Positions 41,992-50,980 of a DNA stretch of 64,000 bases are shown piece by piece (positions within the stretch are counted from its first letter, which is position 1; each line of letters opens with the position of its first letter). The notes under the pieces are model-generated. The model saw only the letters and a program-made list of their open reading frames with translations, did no database searches and had not been told where the DNA came from. Source of the DNA: Dryocola sp032051265 (GTDB lineage Bacteria; Pseudomonadota; Gammaproteobacteria; Enterobacterales; Enterobacteriaceae); the NCBI GenBank assembly GCA_032051265.1, contig DAMBYU010000007.1, forward strand, positions 124,001-188,000, given 5' to 3'. The translations under genes were made by a program, and so were the position numbers.

Positions 41992-44274
41992 TTACATGGT
42001 TTTTGTGAAGGTACGGGTAATAACATCCTGCTGCTGTTCTTTAGTCAGGGAGTTAAAACGTACCGCGTAACCGGATACGCGAATGGTCAACTGAGGGTAT
42101 TTCTCAGGGTGATCCATCGCATCCAGCAGCATTTCACGGTTCATAACGTTGACGTTCAGGTGTTGACCACCTTCGATGGAGGCTTCGTGGTGGAAGTAAC
42201 CATCCATCAGACCCGCAAGGTTAGTTTTACGCACGTCGTCATCTTTACCCAGCGCGTTTGGCACGATAGAGAAGGTGTAAGAGATCCCATCTTTAGCGTA
42301 AGCAAACGGCAGTTTAGCAACGGAAGTCAGAGAGGCAACGGCGCCTTTCTGGTCACGACCGTGCATTGGGTTAGCGCCTGGACCGAATGGAGTACCTGCG
42401 CGACGACCGTCTGGTGTGTTACCTGTTTTCTTACCATAAACCACGTTAGAGGTGATGGTCAGAACGGACTGGGTCGCGATAGCGCCACGGTAAGTAGTCA
42501 GTTTCTGAATTTTCTTCATGAAACGTTCTACCAGGTCAACGGCAATGTCATCCACGCGAGGATCGTTGTTACCGAACTGTGGATATTCGCCTTCGATTTC
42601 GAAATCTGTCGCCAGACCATCTTCATCACGGATTGGTTTAACTTTCGCGTATTTGATGGCAGACAGGGAGTCGGCTGCAACGGACAGGCCCGCGATACCA
42701 CAAGCCATGGTGCGCACAACGTCACGGTCATGCAGAGCCATCAGCGACGCTTCGTAGCTGTATTTATCATGCATGTAGTGAATGATGTTCAGCGCGGTAA
42801 CGTACTGCTTAGCCAGCCAGTCCATGAAGTGGTCCAGGCGGTCCAGTACGTTATCGTAATCCAGAACGTCAGCAGTGATTGGCGCTTCTTTAGGACCAAC
42901 CTGCATTTTCAGTTTTTCATCAACGCCGCCGTTGATGGCATACAGCATGGTTTTCGCGAGGTTTGCACGAGCACCGAAGAACTGCATTTGTTTACCCACG
43001 ATCATCGGGCTTACGCAGCAGGCAATCGCGTAGTCATCGTTGTTAAAGTCAGGACGCATCAGATCGTCATTCTCATACTGCAGAGAAGAGGTATCGATGG
43101 AGACTTTAGCCGCGTATTTTTTGAAGTTCAGCGGCAGTTGTTCAGACCACAGAATGGTGATGTTCGGCTCCGGAGACGGCCCCATGGTGTACAGGGTGTT
43201 CAGGAAGCGGAAGCTGGATTTGGTGACCAGAGTACGGCCATCAACGCCCATACCACCGATAGATTCCGTAGCCCAGATTGGGTCACCGGAGAACAGCTCA
43301 TCATATTCAGGGGTGCGCAGGAAGCGAACCATACGCAGTTTCATGACCAGGTGGTCAATCATTTCCTGTGCGTCAAGCTCGGTGATTTTACCCGCTTTCA
43401 GGTCACGTTCGATGTAAGCATCCAGGAAGGTGGATACGCGACCGAAGGACATAGCAGCGCCGTTCTGAGATTTAACCGCGGCCAGGTAACCGAAGTAAGT
43501 CCACTGAATCGCTTCCTGAGCGTTAGTCGCAGGACCTGAGATATCGCAGCCATATTTAGCCGCCATTTCTTTGATTTGACCCAGCGCGCGGTGCTGTTCG
43601 GAGATCTCTTCACGCAGACGGATAGTCGCTTCCAGATCTTCACCATTTTCCAGTTTGGCCTGCAGTGAATTGAACTGGGCGAACTTGTCTTTCATCAGGT
43701 AGTCGATGCCGTACAGCGCAACGCGACGATAGTCACCGATGATACGACCGCGGCCATAAGCATCCGGCAGACCGGTGATTACGCCTGATTTACGGCAGTT
43801 CAGGATGTCTTTGGTATAAACGTCAAACACGCCCTGGTTGTGGGTTTTACGGTATTCGGTGAAGATCTTTTTAAGCATAGGGTCGAGTTCACGACCGTAC
43901 ACTTTGCAAGAACCTTCAACCATTTTGATGCCGCCGAACGGAATAATGGCACGTTTCAGAGGAGCATCGGTCTGCAGGCCTACGATGGTTTCGAGGGACT
44001 TGTTGATATAACCAGCATCATGAGAGGTGATGGTTGAAGCGAGGTCGGTATCGAAGTCAACAGGCGCGTGTGTGCGGTTTTCCTGTTTAACGCCTTCCAT
44101 AACGTTGTCCCACAGTCTGGTAGTTGCGTCTGTCGCACCTGCCAGGAAGGACTCGTCGCCCTCGTAAGGGGTGTAGTTTTTCTGAATGAAGTCACGTACG
44201 TTAACTTCATTCTGCCATTCGCCTTTGGCAAAACCTTCCCAGGCTGTGGCTAACTTTTCATTAAGCTCGGACAT
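41992..44274 (-). CDS. pflB: formate C-acetyltransferase 1 (pyruvate formate-lyase)
   Basis: 760 residues, the K-12 length. It converts pyruvate and CoA to acetyl-CoA and formate without oxygen. The two adjacent catalytic cysteines are in AIACCVSPMIVG (about 419-420), and the radical glycine is in RVSGYAVRFNSL (about 735), near the C-terminus. It lies 52 bases after focA in the same operon; the abundant pfl transcripts in E. coli also come from promoters inside focA. Confidence 0.98.
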   Translation of the reverse strand: MSELNEKLATAWEGFAKGEWQNEVNVRDFIQKNYTPYEGDESFLAGATDATTRLWDNVMEGVKQENRTHAPVDFDTDLASTITSHDAGYINKSLETIVGLQTDAPLKRAIIPFGGIKMVEGSCKVYGRELDPMLKKIFTEYRKTHNQGVFDVYTKDILNCRKSGVITGLPDAYGRGRIIGDYRRVALYGIDYLMKDKFAQFNSLQAKLENGEDLEATIRLREEISEQHRALGQIKEMAAKYGCDISGPATNAQEAIQWTYFGYLAAVKSQNGAAMSFGRVSTFLDAYIERDLKAGKITELDAQEMIDHLVMKLRMVRFLRTPEYDELFSGDPIWATESIGGMGVDGRTLVTKSSFRFLNTLYTMGPSPEPNITILWSEQLPLNFKKYAAKVSIDTSSLQYENDDLMRPDFNNDDYAIACCVSPMIVGKQMQFFGARANLAKTMLYAINGGVDEKLKMQVGPKEAPITADVLDYDNVLDRLDHFMDWLAKQYVTALNIIHYMHDKYSYEASLMALHDRDVVRTMACGIAGLSVAADSLSAIKYAKVKPIRDEDGLATDFEIEGEYPQFGNNDPRVDDIAVDLVERFMKKIQKLTTYRGAIATQSVLTITSNVVYGKKTGNTPDGRRAGTPFGPGANPMHGRDQKGAVASLTSVAKLPFAYAKDGISYTFSIVPNALGKDDDVRKTNLAGLMDGYFHHEASIEGGQHLNVNVMNREMLLDAMDHPEKYPQLTIRVSGYAVRFNSLTKEQQQDVITRTFTKTM

Positions 44275-44326
44275 TTAACACCTACCTTCTAATGTGGATT
44301 TCTTATTCCCGCGTGATGAACAGCAA

Positions 44327-45184
44327 TTAATGCTTGTCGCCACCGCGCAGATAAATTACCCAGTATGTCAACCCGACCAACAGACCACCGCCGATGATGT
44401 TCCCGATAGTTACCGGAATGAGGTTATCGGTGATGAAGTTCACTATGGTCAGATGAGAAAAACTTTCCGGAGACGACCCGACTGCAGTCCAGAATTCCGG
44501 GCTTGCGAAATTACGTACCACGATGCCCATCGGGATCATGAACATGTTTGCAATACTGTGCTCGAAGCCGCAGGCAACAAACATGGCGACCGGCAGGATC
44601 ATCGCGAACATCTTGTCCATCAGGCTGCGACCGGAGTAGCTCATCCAGACGGCCAGGCAAACCATTAAGTTTGCAAGGATACCAAGGCACACGGCTTCGA
44701 TGAATGTGTGATGCATTTTATGGTCGGCGGTCTGCAGGACGTTCAGCCCCCAGGCGCCGTTAGCGGTCATATACATCCCTGACAGCCAAATCAACAGTAC
44801 AAAGAGCAGGGCACCAATCAGGTTACCAACGTAGACATTAATCCAGTTACGGGTTAACTGACCCCAGGTGATGCGACCGCTGGCTTTCGCCACCACAATC
44901 AGCACGGTAGAGGTGAAGAGATCGGCCCCACAGACTACGCAAAGGATCAAACCCAAAGAGAAGCAGGTTCCACCGATAAGTTTAGCGATACCGAACGGAA
45001 TGGTTGAGGTGCCGGTCGTCGCGGTGATGTAAAAAACAAAGGCAATCGAGATAAACATGCCTGCTGTAATCGCTAAATAAAACGTAGTCAGCGGATGTTT
45101 TGTTGCTTTATAGACACCAGCATCTTCGGCAACTTTTGCCATGGCAGGTGGAAGCAATAGATCAAAAGGGTTGTCAGCTTTCAC
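44327..45184 (-). CDS. focA: formate channel FocA
   Basis: 285 residues from a GTG start (45182-45184), as in K-12. This pentameric FNT-family channel moves formate out of and into the cell. Six spans are visible, with the gating His in CGFEHSIANM near residue 209 and the slow-loop region in the middle. Its short cytoplasmic N-terminus (MKADNPFDLLLPPAMAK) contacts PflB. It is first gene of focA-pflB. Confidence 0.98.
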   Translation of the reverse strand: MKADNPFDLLLPPAMAKVAEDAGVYKATKHPLTTFYLAITAGMFISIAFVFYITATTGTSTIPFGIAKLIGGTCFSLGLILCVVCGADLFTSTVLIVVAKASGRITWGQLTRNWINVYVGNLIGALLFVLLIWLSGMYMTANGAWGLNVLQTADHKMHHTFIEAVCLGILANLMVCLAVWMSYSGRSLMDKMFAMILPVAMFVACGFEHSIANMFMIPMGIVVRNFASPEFWTAVGSSPESFSHLTIVNFITDNLIPVTIGNIIGGGLLVGLTYWVIYLRGGDKH

Positions 45185-45215
45185 ACTAACTCTCTCTAAT
45201 TAATTCGGCGAGGAG

Positions 45216-45257
45216 ATACTAACAAAGCATTATAGAGTAAAAATTGATGTGGATCAT
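45216..45257 (-). promoter_or_regulatory. FNR-dependent promoter of focA-pflB
   Basis: TTGAT, GTGG, ATCAT (45244-45257) matches the FNR consensus at nine of ten positions. On the minus strand TAGTAT (complement of 45216-45221) lies where a -10 should be if the site is centred at -41.5. It fits the anaerobic promoter upstream of focA known in E. coli. Confidence 0.7.
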
Positions 45258-45510
45258 ATCTTACCAAGCTTAAAGACTTGTAAAGCGCAGGGGAATTGCC
45301 ATTTTTTATTTCAAGTGTTTGATTTTATTTATAAAAATTAATTTTAAATATTATGCATTAATTTGAAGTTTAGCTATCGCGCTCTTTTTAAAGGTTAATT
45401 AAAACGGAGTATTTCAAAATAATGACAACAAAATAGCTGCTTTAAATCTTAAATATTTCACCTGTATTTAACTGATTAGCTACATATGAATTATTTTTTA
45501 TCATAATAAA

Positions 45511-45539
45511 AATAAGGGGCAATAAATCTGCCCCTTATT
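45511..45539 (-). terminator. ycaO terminator
   Basis: AATAAGGGGCA and TGCCCCTTATT form an 11-bp stem with a 7-base loop; on the minus strand a TTTTTATTAT tail follows. It lies about 45 bases past the ycaO stop. Confidence 0.75.
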
Positions 45540-45583
45540 ATAGCTTAAGCCGCATTAATCAAGCGCCTGTCAAAGTACGCCCG

Positions 45584-47347
45584 TTAACTAACCTGCCAGA
45601 AACGAGCTTTCGCACGTTGTAATTTTTCGTAAGCGCCTAACAGTGCCTGATGCGCAGGGAACGCCTTAAGATCGCTGTCGACCGCCTGCAGGCCATAGAA
45701 CGCAGCCTCACCGCTTAACGCAGCGCTTGCTGCTTCCACGGTTTGCGCGCCATACATACGGACAAAGGCATTCAGATATTGCAGCGGCTCGCGCTCCTCT
45801 TCCATAGCCAGCAACAGCAGCGTTTGCAGACAACGGTAATAGTTGGCACGCTCGGCGCTGAAAATAGAAGCGTTGAACTCCATGGTCCATTCAGTCCAGA
45901 TCAGCGCCTGTTCTAAATCACCACCGGCAAGCGCCAGCATGGCCTTTAGCTCGCCGATGCGCAGCGTATACCAGCCGTTGTCTTTGCCTGTCGCCAGGCC
46001 AAGCAGCTCTCGCACACGGGTAAAATCATCGTGGCCTTCTTCATCCAGCTGAGAAATCAGATCCAGATAATCTTGTTTTTCCCACTCGCTGCCCGGCAGG
46101 GCAAGGATGGTTTCACGCAGGTGGTAACCCATGTTGTTGTTGGCCAACAGCAGATCTTCCGCAGGATAAATATCGGACATGCCCGGCACGATAATGCGGC
46201 AGGCATAGACGTCCAGGTGCTGATAATCCGCGATGTAAACTTCCTGATCTTCCGCGTTAAAAATGGCCATTAACGTGGCGAACTCTTCTTCGGTTGTGCC
46301 TGAGAAGCTCCAGTCCACGAACGGGTAGTCCGCATCCTGTTTGAACATATCCCAGGAGATAAGGCCGCTTGAGTCGATAAAGTGAGTTTCAAGGTTGGCA
46401 TGCTCCGCCACTTCTTCATCATCAAAGGTTGGCGGGGTAAAGACATCGAGATCTTTAAGTCCGCGGCCCTGCAGCAGCTCGGTAACCGTACGTTCCAGCG
46501 CCACGCCGAAATCAGGGTGCGCGCCGAAGGAAGCAAAGCAGGTGCCGTTTGCCGGATTAAACAGCACAACACAGATAACCGGATATTTGCCGCCGAGGGA
46601 ACCATCATAAGCAAAGATCGGGAACCCTTCCGCTTCGAGCTTAGCGATAGATTCCACAACGCCCGGGTAGCGCGCCAGCACTTCCTGCGGGATTTCCGGC
46701 AGGCTGATTGATTCGGCAATAATGCGGTTTTTGATATGGCGCTCAAAGACTTCGGAGAGGCCCTGTACTCGCGCTTCGTTGGCGGTGTTTCCGGCGGACA
46801 TCCCGTTGGAAACGTACAGGTTGCCGATAATGTTCATTGGGATATAAACGGTCTGCAGATCGGACTGACGGGTAAACGGCAGCGCGCAGATGCCGCGTTC
46901 TTCGTGACCTGACTGCAGATCGATCAGCATGCCTGCGGTCAGCTCGTTTTCGGGATCGTAAAACGCGCGCAGGCGATCGTCGAGAATCCCTGCCGGAAGC
47001 TGTTCATCTTCAGGGATCGGGAACCACTTCTCATTTGGGTAGTGCACAAATGGGCTATTGGCGATGGTTTCACCCAGCCAGAAATCAGCGAAGAAGTAGT
47101 TGGTGGACAGCCGTTCAAAATATTCACCAAGCGCGGAGGCCAGCGCGGCTTTTTTGGTAGCGCCTTTGCCATTCGTAAAGCACAGCGCGCTGTCTTTATC
47201 ACGAATGTGGACCGACCAAACGTTAGGAACGGGGTTCAACCAGGAAGCTTCTTCTATATTAAAGCCGAGATCGGTGAGCTGCTTCTGGAAGCGGGCGATG
47301 GAATCTTCCAGCGCGGCATCTTTACCGGGAATAAAGGTTTGAGTCAT
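45584..47347 (-). CDS. ycaO: YcaO protein, ribosomal protein S12 methylthiotransferase accessory factor
   Basis: 587 residues (K-12 about 586). It has the ATP-binding YcaO domain in the first 400 residues, with GKGATKKAALASALGEYFERLS near 80-101, and a C-terminal helical TPR-like domain. In E. coli it supports beta-methylthiolation of S12 with RimO. No precursor peptide, dehydrogenase or other RiPP gene is adjacent. The ribosome site before the ATG is weak. Confidence 0.94.
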   Translation of the reverse strand: MTQTFIPGKDAALEDSIARFQKQLTDLGFNIEEASWLNPVPNVWSVHIRDKDSALCFTNGKGATKKAALASALGEYFERLSTNYFFADFWLGETIANSPFVHYPNEKWFPIPEDEQLPAGILDDRLRAFYDPENELTAGMLIDLQSGHEERGICALPFTRQSDLQTVYIPMNIIGNLYVSNGMSAGNTANEARVQGLSEVFERHIKNRIIAESISLPEIPQEVLARYPGVVESIAKLEAEGFPIFAYDGSLGGKYPVICVVLFNPANGTCFASFGAHPDFGVALERTVTELLQGRGLKDLDVFTPPTFDDEEVAEHANLETHFIDSSGLISWDMFKQDADYPFVDWSFSGTTEEEFATLMAIFNAEDQEVYIADYQHLDVYACRIIVPGMSDIYPAEDLLLANNNMGYHLRETILALPGSEWEKQDYLDLISQLDEEGHDDFTRVRELLGLATGKDNGWYTLRIGELKAMLALAGGDLEQALIWTEWTMEFNASIFSAERANYYRCLQTLLLLAMEEEREPLQYLNAFVRMYGAQTVEAASAALSGEAAFYGLQAVDSDLKAFPAHQALLGAYEKLQRAKARFWQVS

Positions 47348-47483
47348 GGGGGTTCACTTTTGTCGTACGCAAAGCGCGCAATGATACGGGTTTTAGCAGG
47401 CTGACGCTATCGCAAGCGTTATGGGTGTTACTAGCATAACAGGCTATGCTTACACTCAGTAAATAACTGTTATGGCGGGATAA

Positions 47484-48176
47484 ATGAAGACCTTTGATTT
47501 ACAACGTATGGCGCTCGACGAAGTACCACTCGACTTTTTATGGGAAGTTGTCGTTCGCAGCCTTTATAGTTTTGTGCTGGTTTTTCTGTTTTTAAAAATA
47601 ACCGGCCGCCGTGGCGTGCGCCAGATGTCGCTCTTTGAAGTGCTTATTATTTTGACTTTAGGCTCGGCTGCGGGCGACGTGACGTTCTACCACGATGTCC
47701 CCATGCTGCCTGTTTTTGTTGTCTTTATCACGCTGGCGATCCTTTACCGGCTGGTCATGTGGCTGATGAACCACAGTGAAAAGCTGGAAAAGCTGTTTGA
47801 AGGCAAACCCGCGGTCATTATTGAAGAAGGGGAGTTTGCCTGGGAGAAGATGCAGGCCCATAACATGACTGAATTTGAGTTTTTCATGGAGCTTCGTCTG
47901 TATAGCGTTGAGCATCTCGGACAGGTCCGTCTCGCCATTCTGGAAACTAATGGTCAGATAAGCGTCTATTTTTATCCCGATAATCTCGTCAGGCCGGGTT
48001 TATCTATTCTCCCGGAACCCTGTAATGAGCGTTTCAAACAGGCGCCTGAAGATGGCGATTACGCCTGCATTTTCTGTAGTGAGGTTGTGAAGTTTAACGC
48101 AGGCGATAGTTCACCTTGTCCGCGCTGTAAACATCATCAATGGGTAAAAGCCTGTACCGCAAAGCGCATAACGTAA
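47484..48176 (+). CDS. ycaP: DUF421 inner-membrane protein YcaP
   Basis: 230 residues, the K-12 length. Three N-terminal spans (about 20-95) are followed by a cytoplasmic DUF421 domain (FEGKPAVIIEEGEFAW onward). Its C-terminus has two CxxC pairs (CIFC and CPRC), a rubredoxin- or zinc-ribbon-like end. The function is unknown. It is divergent from ycaO. Confidence 0.92.
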   Translation: MKTFDLQRMALDEVPLDFLWEVVVRSLYSFVLVFLFLKITGRRGVRQMSLFEVLIILTLGSAAGDVTFYHDVPMLPVFVVFITLAILYRLVMWLMNHSEKLEKLFEGKPAVIIEEGEFAWEKMQAHNMTEFEFFMELRLYSVEHLGQVRLAILETNGQISVYFYPDNLVRPGLSILPEPCNERFKQAPEDGDYACIFCSEVVKFNAGDSSPCPRCKHHQWVKACTAKRIT

Positions 48177-48222
48177 CGGCAATAAATAGGGCTTTTTATG
48201 GGCTGGCTGGTGGATTGTTTTG

Positions 48223-48238
48223 TGTGATTTCGCGCACA
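48223..48238. promoter_or_regulatory. CRP-type site upstream of serC
   Basis: TGTGA, six bases, GCACA matches the CRP consensus TGTGA-N6-TCACA with one change. It lies about 100 bases before the serC ATG. In E. coli serC-aroA is activated by Lrp and repressed by CRP-cAMP, so the site fits known control. Confidence 0.6.
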
Positions 48239-48336
48239 TTCTTCCGCTGTGCCGGATTAACCATTGCAGCCCCTGCAAGTGAGTGATAAAACCGATAACG
48301 TGATAAATCTTATTGCTCTAAGCGTGGTGAGGGGAA

Positions 48337-49422
48337 ATGACTCAGGTATACAATTTTAGTTCCGGCCCGGCGATGCTACCGGCTGACGTGCTTCGTCGTG
48401 CACAGCATGAACTCTGCGACTGGAATGGACTAGGCACCTCCGTAATGGAGATAAGCCACCGTAGTAAAGAATTTATTCAGGTCGCTCATGAGGCTGAACA
48501 AGATTTTCGCGATCTGCTGCAAATCCCCTCGAACTACAAAGTTTTGTTCTGCCACGGCGGCGGCCGCGGTCAGTTCGCCGGTATTCCGTTAAACCTGCTG
48601 GGTGATAAGAAAACCGCTGACTATATCGATGGCGGCTACTGGGCACATAGCGCGGTAAAAGAAGCGCATAAATATCTTACTCCAGCCGTGTTTGACGCCA
48701 AAACGACCGTAGACGGCCTGCGCGCCATCAAACCGATGAGCGAATGGCAGGTTTCTGATAATAGCGCCTATCTGCACTATTGCCCGAACGAAACCATCGA
48801 TGGCATCGCTATTCATGAAACGCCTGATTTTGGCGATACGGTTGTGACCGCCGACTTTTCTTCTACTATCCTGTCGCAGCCGCTGGACGTCAGCCGTTTC
48901 GGCGTGATTTACGCCGGCGCGCAGAAAAATATTGGCCCGGCAGGCCTGACGCTGGTTATCGTGCGTGAAGATCTGCTTGGTAAGGCGCATCAATCCTGCC
49001 CGTCTATTCTTGATTACACCGTGCTAAACGATAACGAATCCATGTTCAACACGCCGCCAACCTTCGCCTGGTATCTGTCAGGCCTGGTGTTTAAATGGCT
49101 CAAAGAGCAAGGCGGCGTCGCGGCTATGGATAAAATCAACCAGGCGAAAGCGGATCTCCTCTACGGCGTGATTGATAACAGTGACTTCTATCGTAACGAT
49201 GTTGCCCCGGCTAACCGCTCCCGCATGAACGTTCCGTTCCAGCTGGCCGATAGCGGGCTGGATAAGCTCTTCCTTGAAGAGTCCTTCGCGGCTGGTCTGC
49301 ATGCTTTGAAGGGTCACCGTGTAGTGGGCGGCATGCGCGCCTCTATTTATAACGCTATGCCGCTTGAAGGCGTTAAAGCGCTCACTGATTTTATGATTAA
49401 CTTCGAACGTCGCCACGGTTAA
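48337..49422 (+). CDS. serC: phosphoserine aminotransferase
   Basis: 361 residues (K-12 362). This PLP enzyme makes 3-phosphoserine for serine synthesis and 4-phosphohydroxythreonine for pyridoxal phosphate. The PLP lysine is in YAGAQKNIGPAG near residue 197, with the phosphate pocket in CHGGGRGQFAGIP (about 70-82). GAGGGGAA precedes the ATG. It is first gene of serC-aroA. Confidence 0.98.
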   Translation: MTQVYNFSSGPAMLPADVLRRAQHELCDWNGLGTSVMEISHRSKEFIQVAHEAEQDFRDLLQIPSNYKVLFCHGGGRGQFAGIPLNLLGDKKTADYIDGGYWAHSAVKEAHKYLTPAVFDAKTTVDGLRAIKPMSEWQVSDNSAYLHYCPNETIDGIAIHETPDFGDTVVTADFSSTILSQPLDVSRFGVIYAGAQKNIGPAGLTLVIVREDLLGKAHQSCPSILDYTVLNDNESMFNTPPTFAWYLSGLVFKWLKEQGGVAAMDKINQAKADLLYGVIDNSDFYRNDVAPANRSRMNVPFQLADSGLDKLFLEESFAAGLHALKGHRVVGGMRASIYNAMPLEGVKALTDFMINFERRHG

Positions 49423-49443
49423 TCCGCTGCGCGTTATGATTCT

Positions 49444-49476
49444 CCCCGTGGGCACGCCTTCGGGGTTTCTTTTTTG
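49444..49476 (+). terminator. partial terminator between serC and aroA
   Basis: CCCCG and CGGGG enclose a 12-base GC-rich loop and are followed by TTTCTTTTTT. It lies in the 76-base serC-aroA spacer, so it may reduce aroA expression relative to serC rather than stop it. Confidence 0.65.
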
Positions 49477-49498
49477 TTAGAGTTGAGAGTACTGCCTC

Positions 49499-50785
49499 AT
49501 GCTGGAATCCCTGACGTTACAACCCATCGCGCTTGTTGACGGCACCATTAATCTTCCCGGTTCAAAAAGCGTCTCTAACCGAGCTTTGCTGCTTGCAGCA
49601 CTCGCAAAAGGCAAGACTGAGCTGACCAACCTGCTTGATAGCGATGATGTTCGTCATATGCTTAATGCGCTGAAAGCGCTGGGCGTAAGCTACACGCTTT
49701 CAGCCGATCGTACTCGTTGTGAGGTGGTTGGCGTTGGCGGACCTTTGCAAGCTGCGGGCGAGCTGGAACTTTTCCTGGGCAATGCGGGAACGGCGATGCG
49801 CCCTCTGGCTGCGGCTTTATGCGCCGGCAGCAATCATGTTGTCCTGACGGGCGAGCCGCGCATGAAGGAGCGTCCTATCGGTCATCTGGTTGATGCCCTG
49901 CGTCAGGGCGGTGCTCAAATCGATTACCTCGAACAAGAAAACTATCCTCCGCTGCGTTTACGCGGTGGTTTTGCTGGCGGCCAGGTTGCGGTGGACGGCA
50001 GCGTTTCAAGCCAGTTCCTGACCGCGCTGCTTATGATGGCGCCGCTGGCGGCAAAAGCTACTGAAATTACGATCAAGGGTGAGCTGGTTTCCAAACCTTA
50101 TATCGATATCACCTTACATCTGATGAAAACCTTCGGTATTGATGTCGAAAACCGTGACTACCGCAGCTTCGTGATTCGCGGCGGCCAGCAGTATCACTCT
50201 CCGGGCGCCTATCTGGTGGAAGGCGATGCCTCTTCAGCCTCTTACTTCCTTGCGGCCGGCGCTATTAAAGGCGGCACGGTAAAAGTAACCGGCATCGGAC
50301 GCAACAGCGTGCAGGGCGATATCCGTTTCGCTGACGTACTGGAAAAAATGGGCGCTAAAATTACCTGGGGCGAAGATTTTATCTCCTGCGAACGCGGAGA
50401 GCTGCAGGCTGTTGATATGGATATGAACCATATTCCCGATGCGGCGATGACTATAGCTACCGCGGCGCTCTTTGCCAAAGGCACCACGACGCTGCGCAAT
50501 ATTTATAACTGGCGGGTGAAAGAGACGGATCGGCTGTCAGCGATGGCTACCGAGCTACGTAAAGTGGGTGCCGAAGTGGAAGAGGGTGAAGATTACATCA
50601 CCGTCACGCCGCCTGCGAAGCTGCAGACCGCAGAAATCGGCACCTATAACGATCACCGCATGGCGATGTGTTTTTCGCTTGTCGCGCTGTCTGATACGCC
50701 GATAACCATTCTCGATCCTGAATGCACGGCGAAAACCTTCCCTGACTACTTTGACAGGCTTGCAAGCATCAGTACCCTCGCTTAA
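49499..50785 (+). CDS. aroA: 3-phosphoshikimate 1-carboxyvinyltransferase (EPSP synthase)
   Basis: 428 residues, one more than K-12 because the start reads MLESLTLQP instead of MESLTLQP. It joins phosphoenolpyruvate to shikimate 3-phosphate on the way to chorismate. The class I pattern is seen: PGSKSVSNRALLLAAL near 20-35, LFLGNAGTAMRPL near 93-105 and GEPRMKERPIGHL near 121-133. It ends the serC-aroA operon with a terminator. Confidence 0.98.
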   Translation: MLESLTLQPIALVDGTINLPGSKSVSNRALLLAALAKGKTELTNLLDSDDVRHMLNALKALGVSYTLSADRTRCEVVGVGGPLQAAGELELFLGNAGTAMRPLAAALCAGSNHVVLTGEPRMKERPIGHLVDALRQGGAQIDYLEQENYPPLRLRGGFAGGQVAVDGSVSSQFLTALLMMAPLAAKATEITIKGELVSKPYIDITLHLMKTFGIDVENRDYRSFVIRGGQQYHSPGAYLVEGDASSASYFLAAGAIKGGTVKVTGIGRNSVQGDIRFADVLEKMGAKITWGEDFISCERGELQAVDMDMNHIPDAAMTIATAALFAKGTTTLRNIYNWRVKETDRLSAMATELRKVGAEVEEGEDYITVTPPAKLQTAEIGTYNDHRMAMCFSLVALSDTPITILDPECTAKTFPDYFDRLASISTLA

Positions 50786-50793
50786 TTCTCCCT

Positions 50794-50815
50794 AACCGCA
50801 TCATTTGATGCGGTT
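50794..50815 (+). terminator. aroA terminator
   Basis: AACCGCATCA and TGATGCGGTT form a 10-bp stem with a 2-base apparent loop (opening to 4-6 bases in practice), followed by TTCTT. It lies 9 bases past aroA. In K-12 ycaL lies between aroA and cmk; here the 195-base gap holds no gene. Confidence 0.75.
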
Positions 50816-50925
50816 TTCTTATCTCCCTACGTTTCCTTACAACGAAGTTGCGCAATTCTTCTACACTCAGCCTGATTCCCCAGGATATTTAGCAGGAAAG
50901 ATAACGGTCCGGCTGGTTGGGGGCG

Positions 50926-50931
50926 TATAAT
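50926..50931 (+). promoter_or_regulatory. candidate cmk promoter -10
   Basis: A perfect TATAAT in GGGGGCGTATAATGCGCG, 49 bases before the cmk ATG. The -35 region at about 50903-50908 (AACGGT) is poor. The GC-rich stretch just downstream of the -10 resembles a stringently controlled promoter. Confidence 0.5.
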
Positions 50932-50980
50932 GCGCGGTGTTTACGTTTTAGGTCCGCGATCCCGCGAGAAGGAGAAAAAG

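Larger units (their letters stand above)
45185..45583. other. 399-base AT-rich region between focA and ycaO
   Basis: No gene. It contains the focA-pfl upstream control region on the right of focA, with an FNR-type site at 45244-45257, and the ycaO terminator at 45511-45539. The stretch 45290-45500 is strikingly AT-rich with A and T runs, typical of a bent, IHF- or H-NS-contacted region; in E. coli this area also binds ArcA, IHF and NarL. Confidence 0.6.

Noticed and set aside
42109..43539. 476-codon frame antisense to pflB
   Set aside because: It is the mirror frame of a highly expressed gene with biased codons, without protein-like composition or a ribosome site.
45584..47347. YcaO as part of a RiPP (thiazole/oxazole peptide) cluster
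   Set aside because: There is no precursor peptide, dehydrogenase or exporter nearby, and length and neighbours match the stand-alone enterobacterial YcaO.
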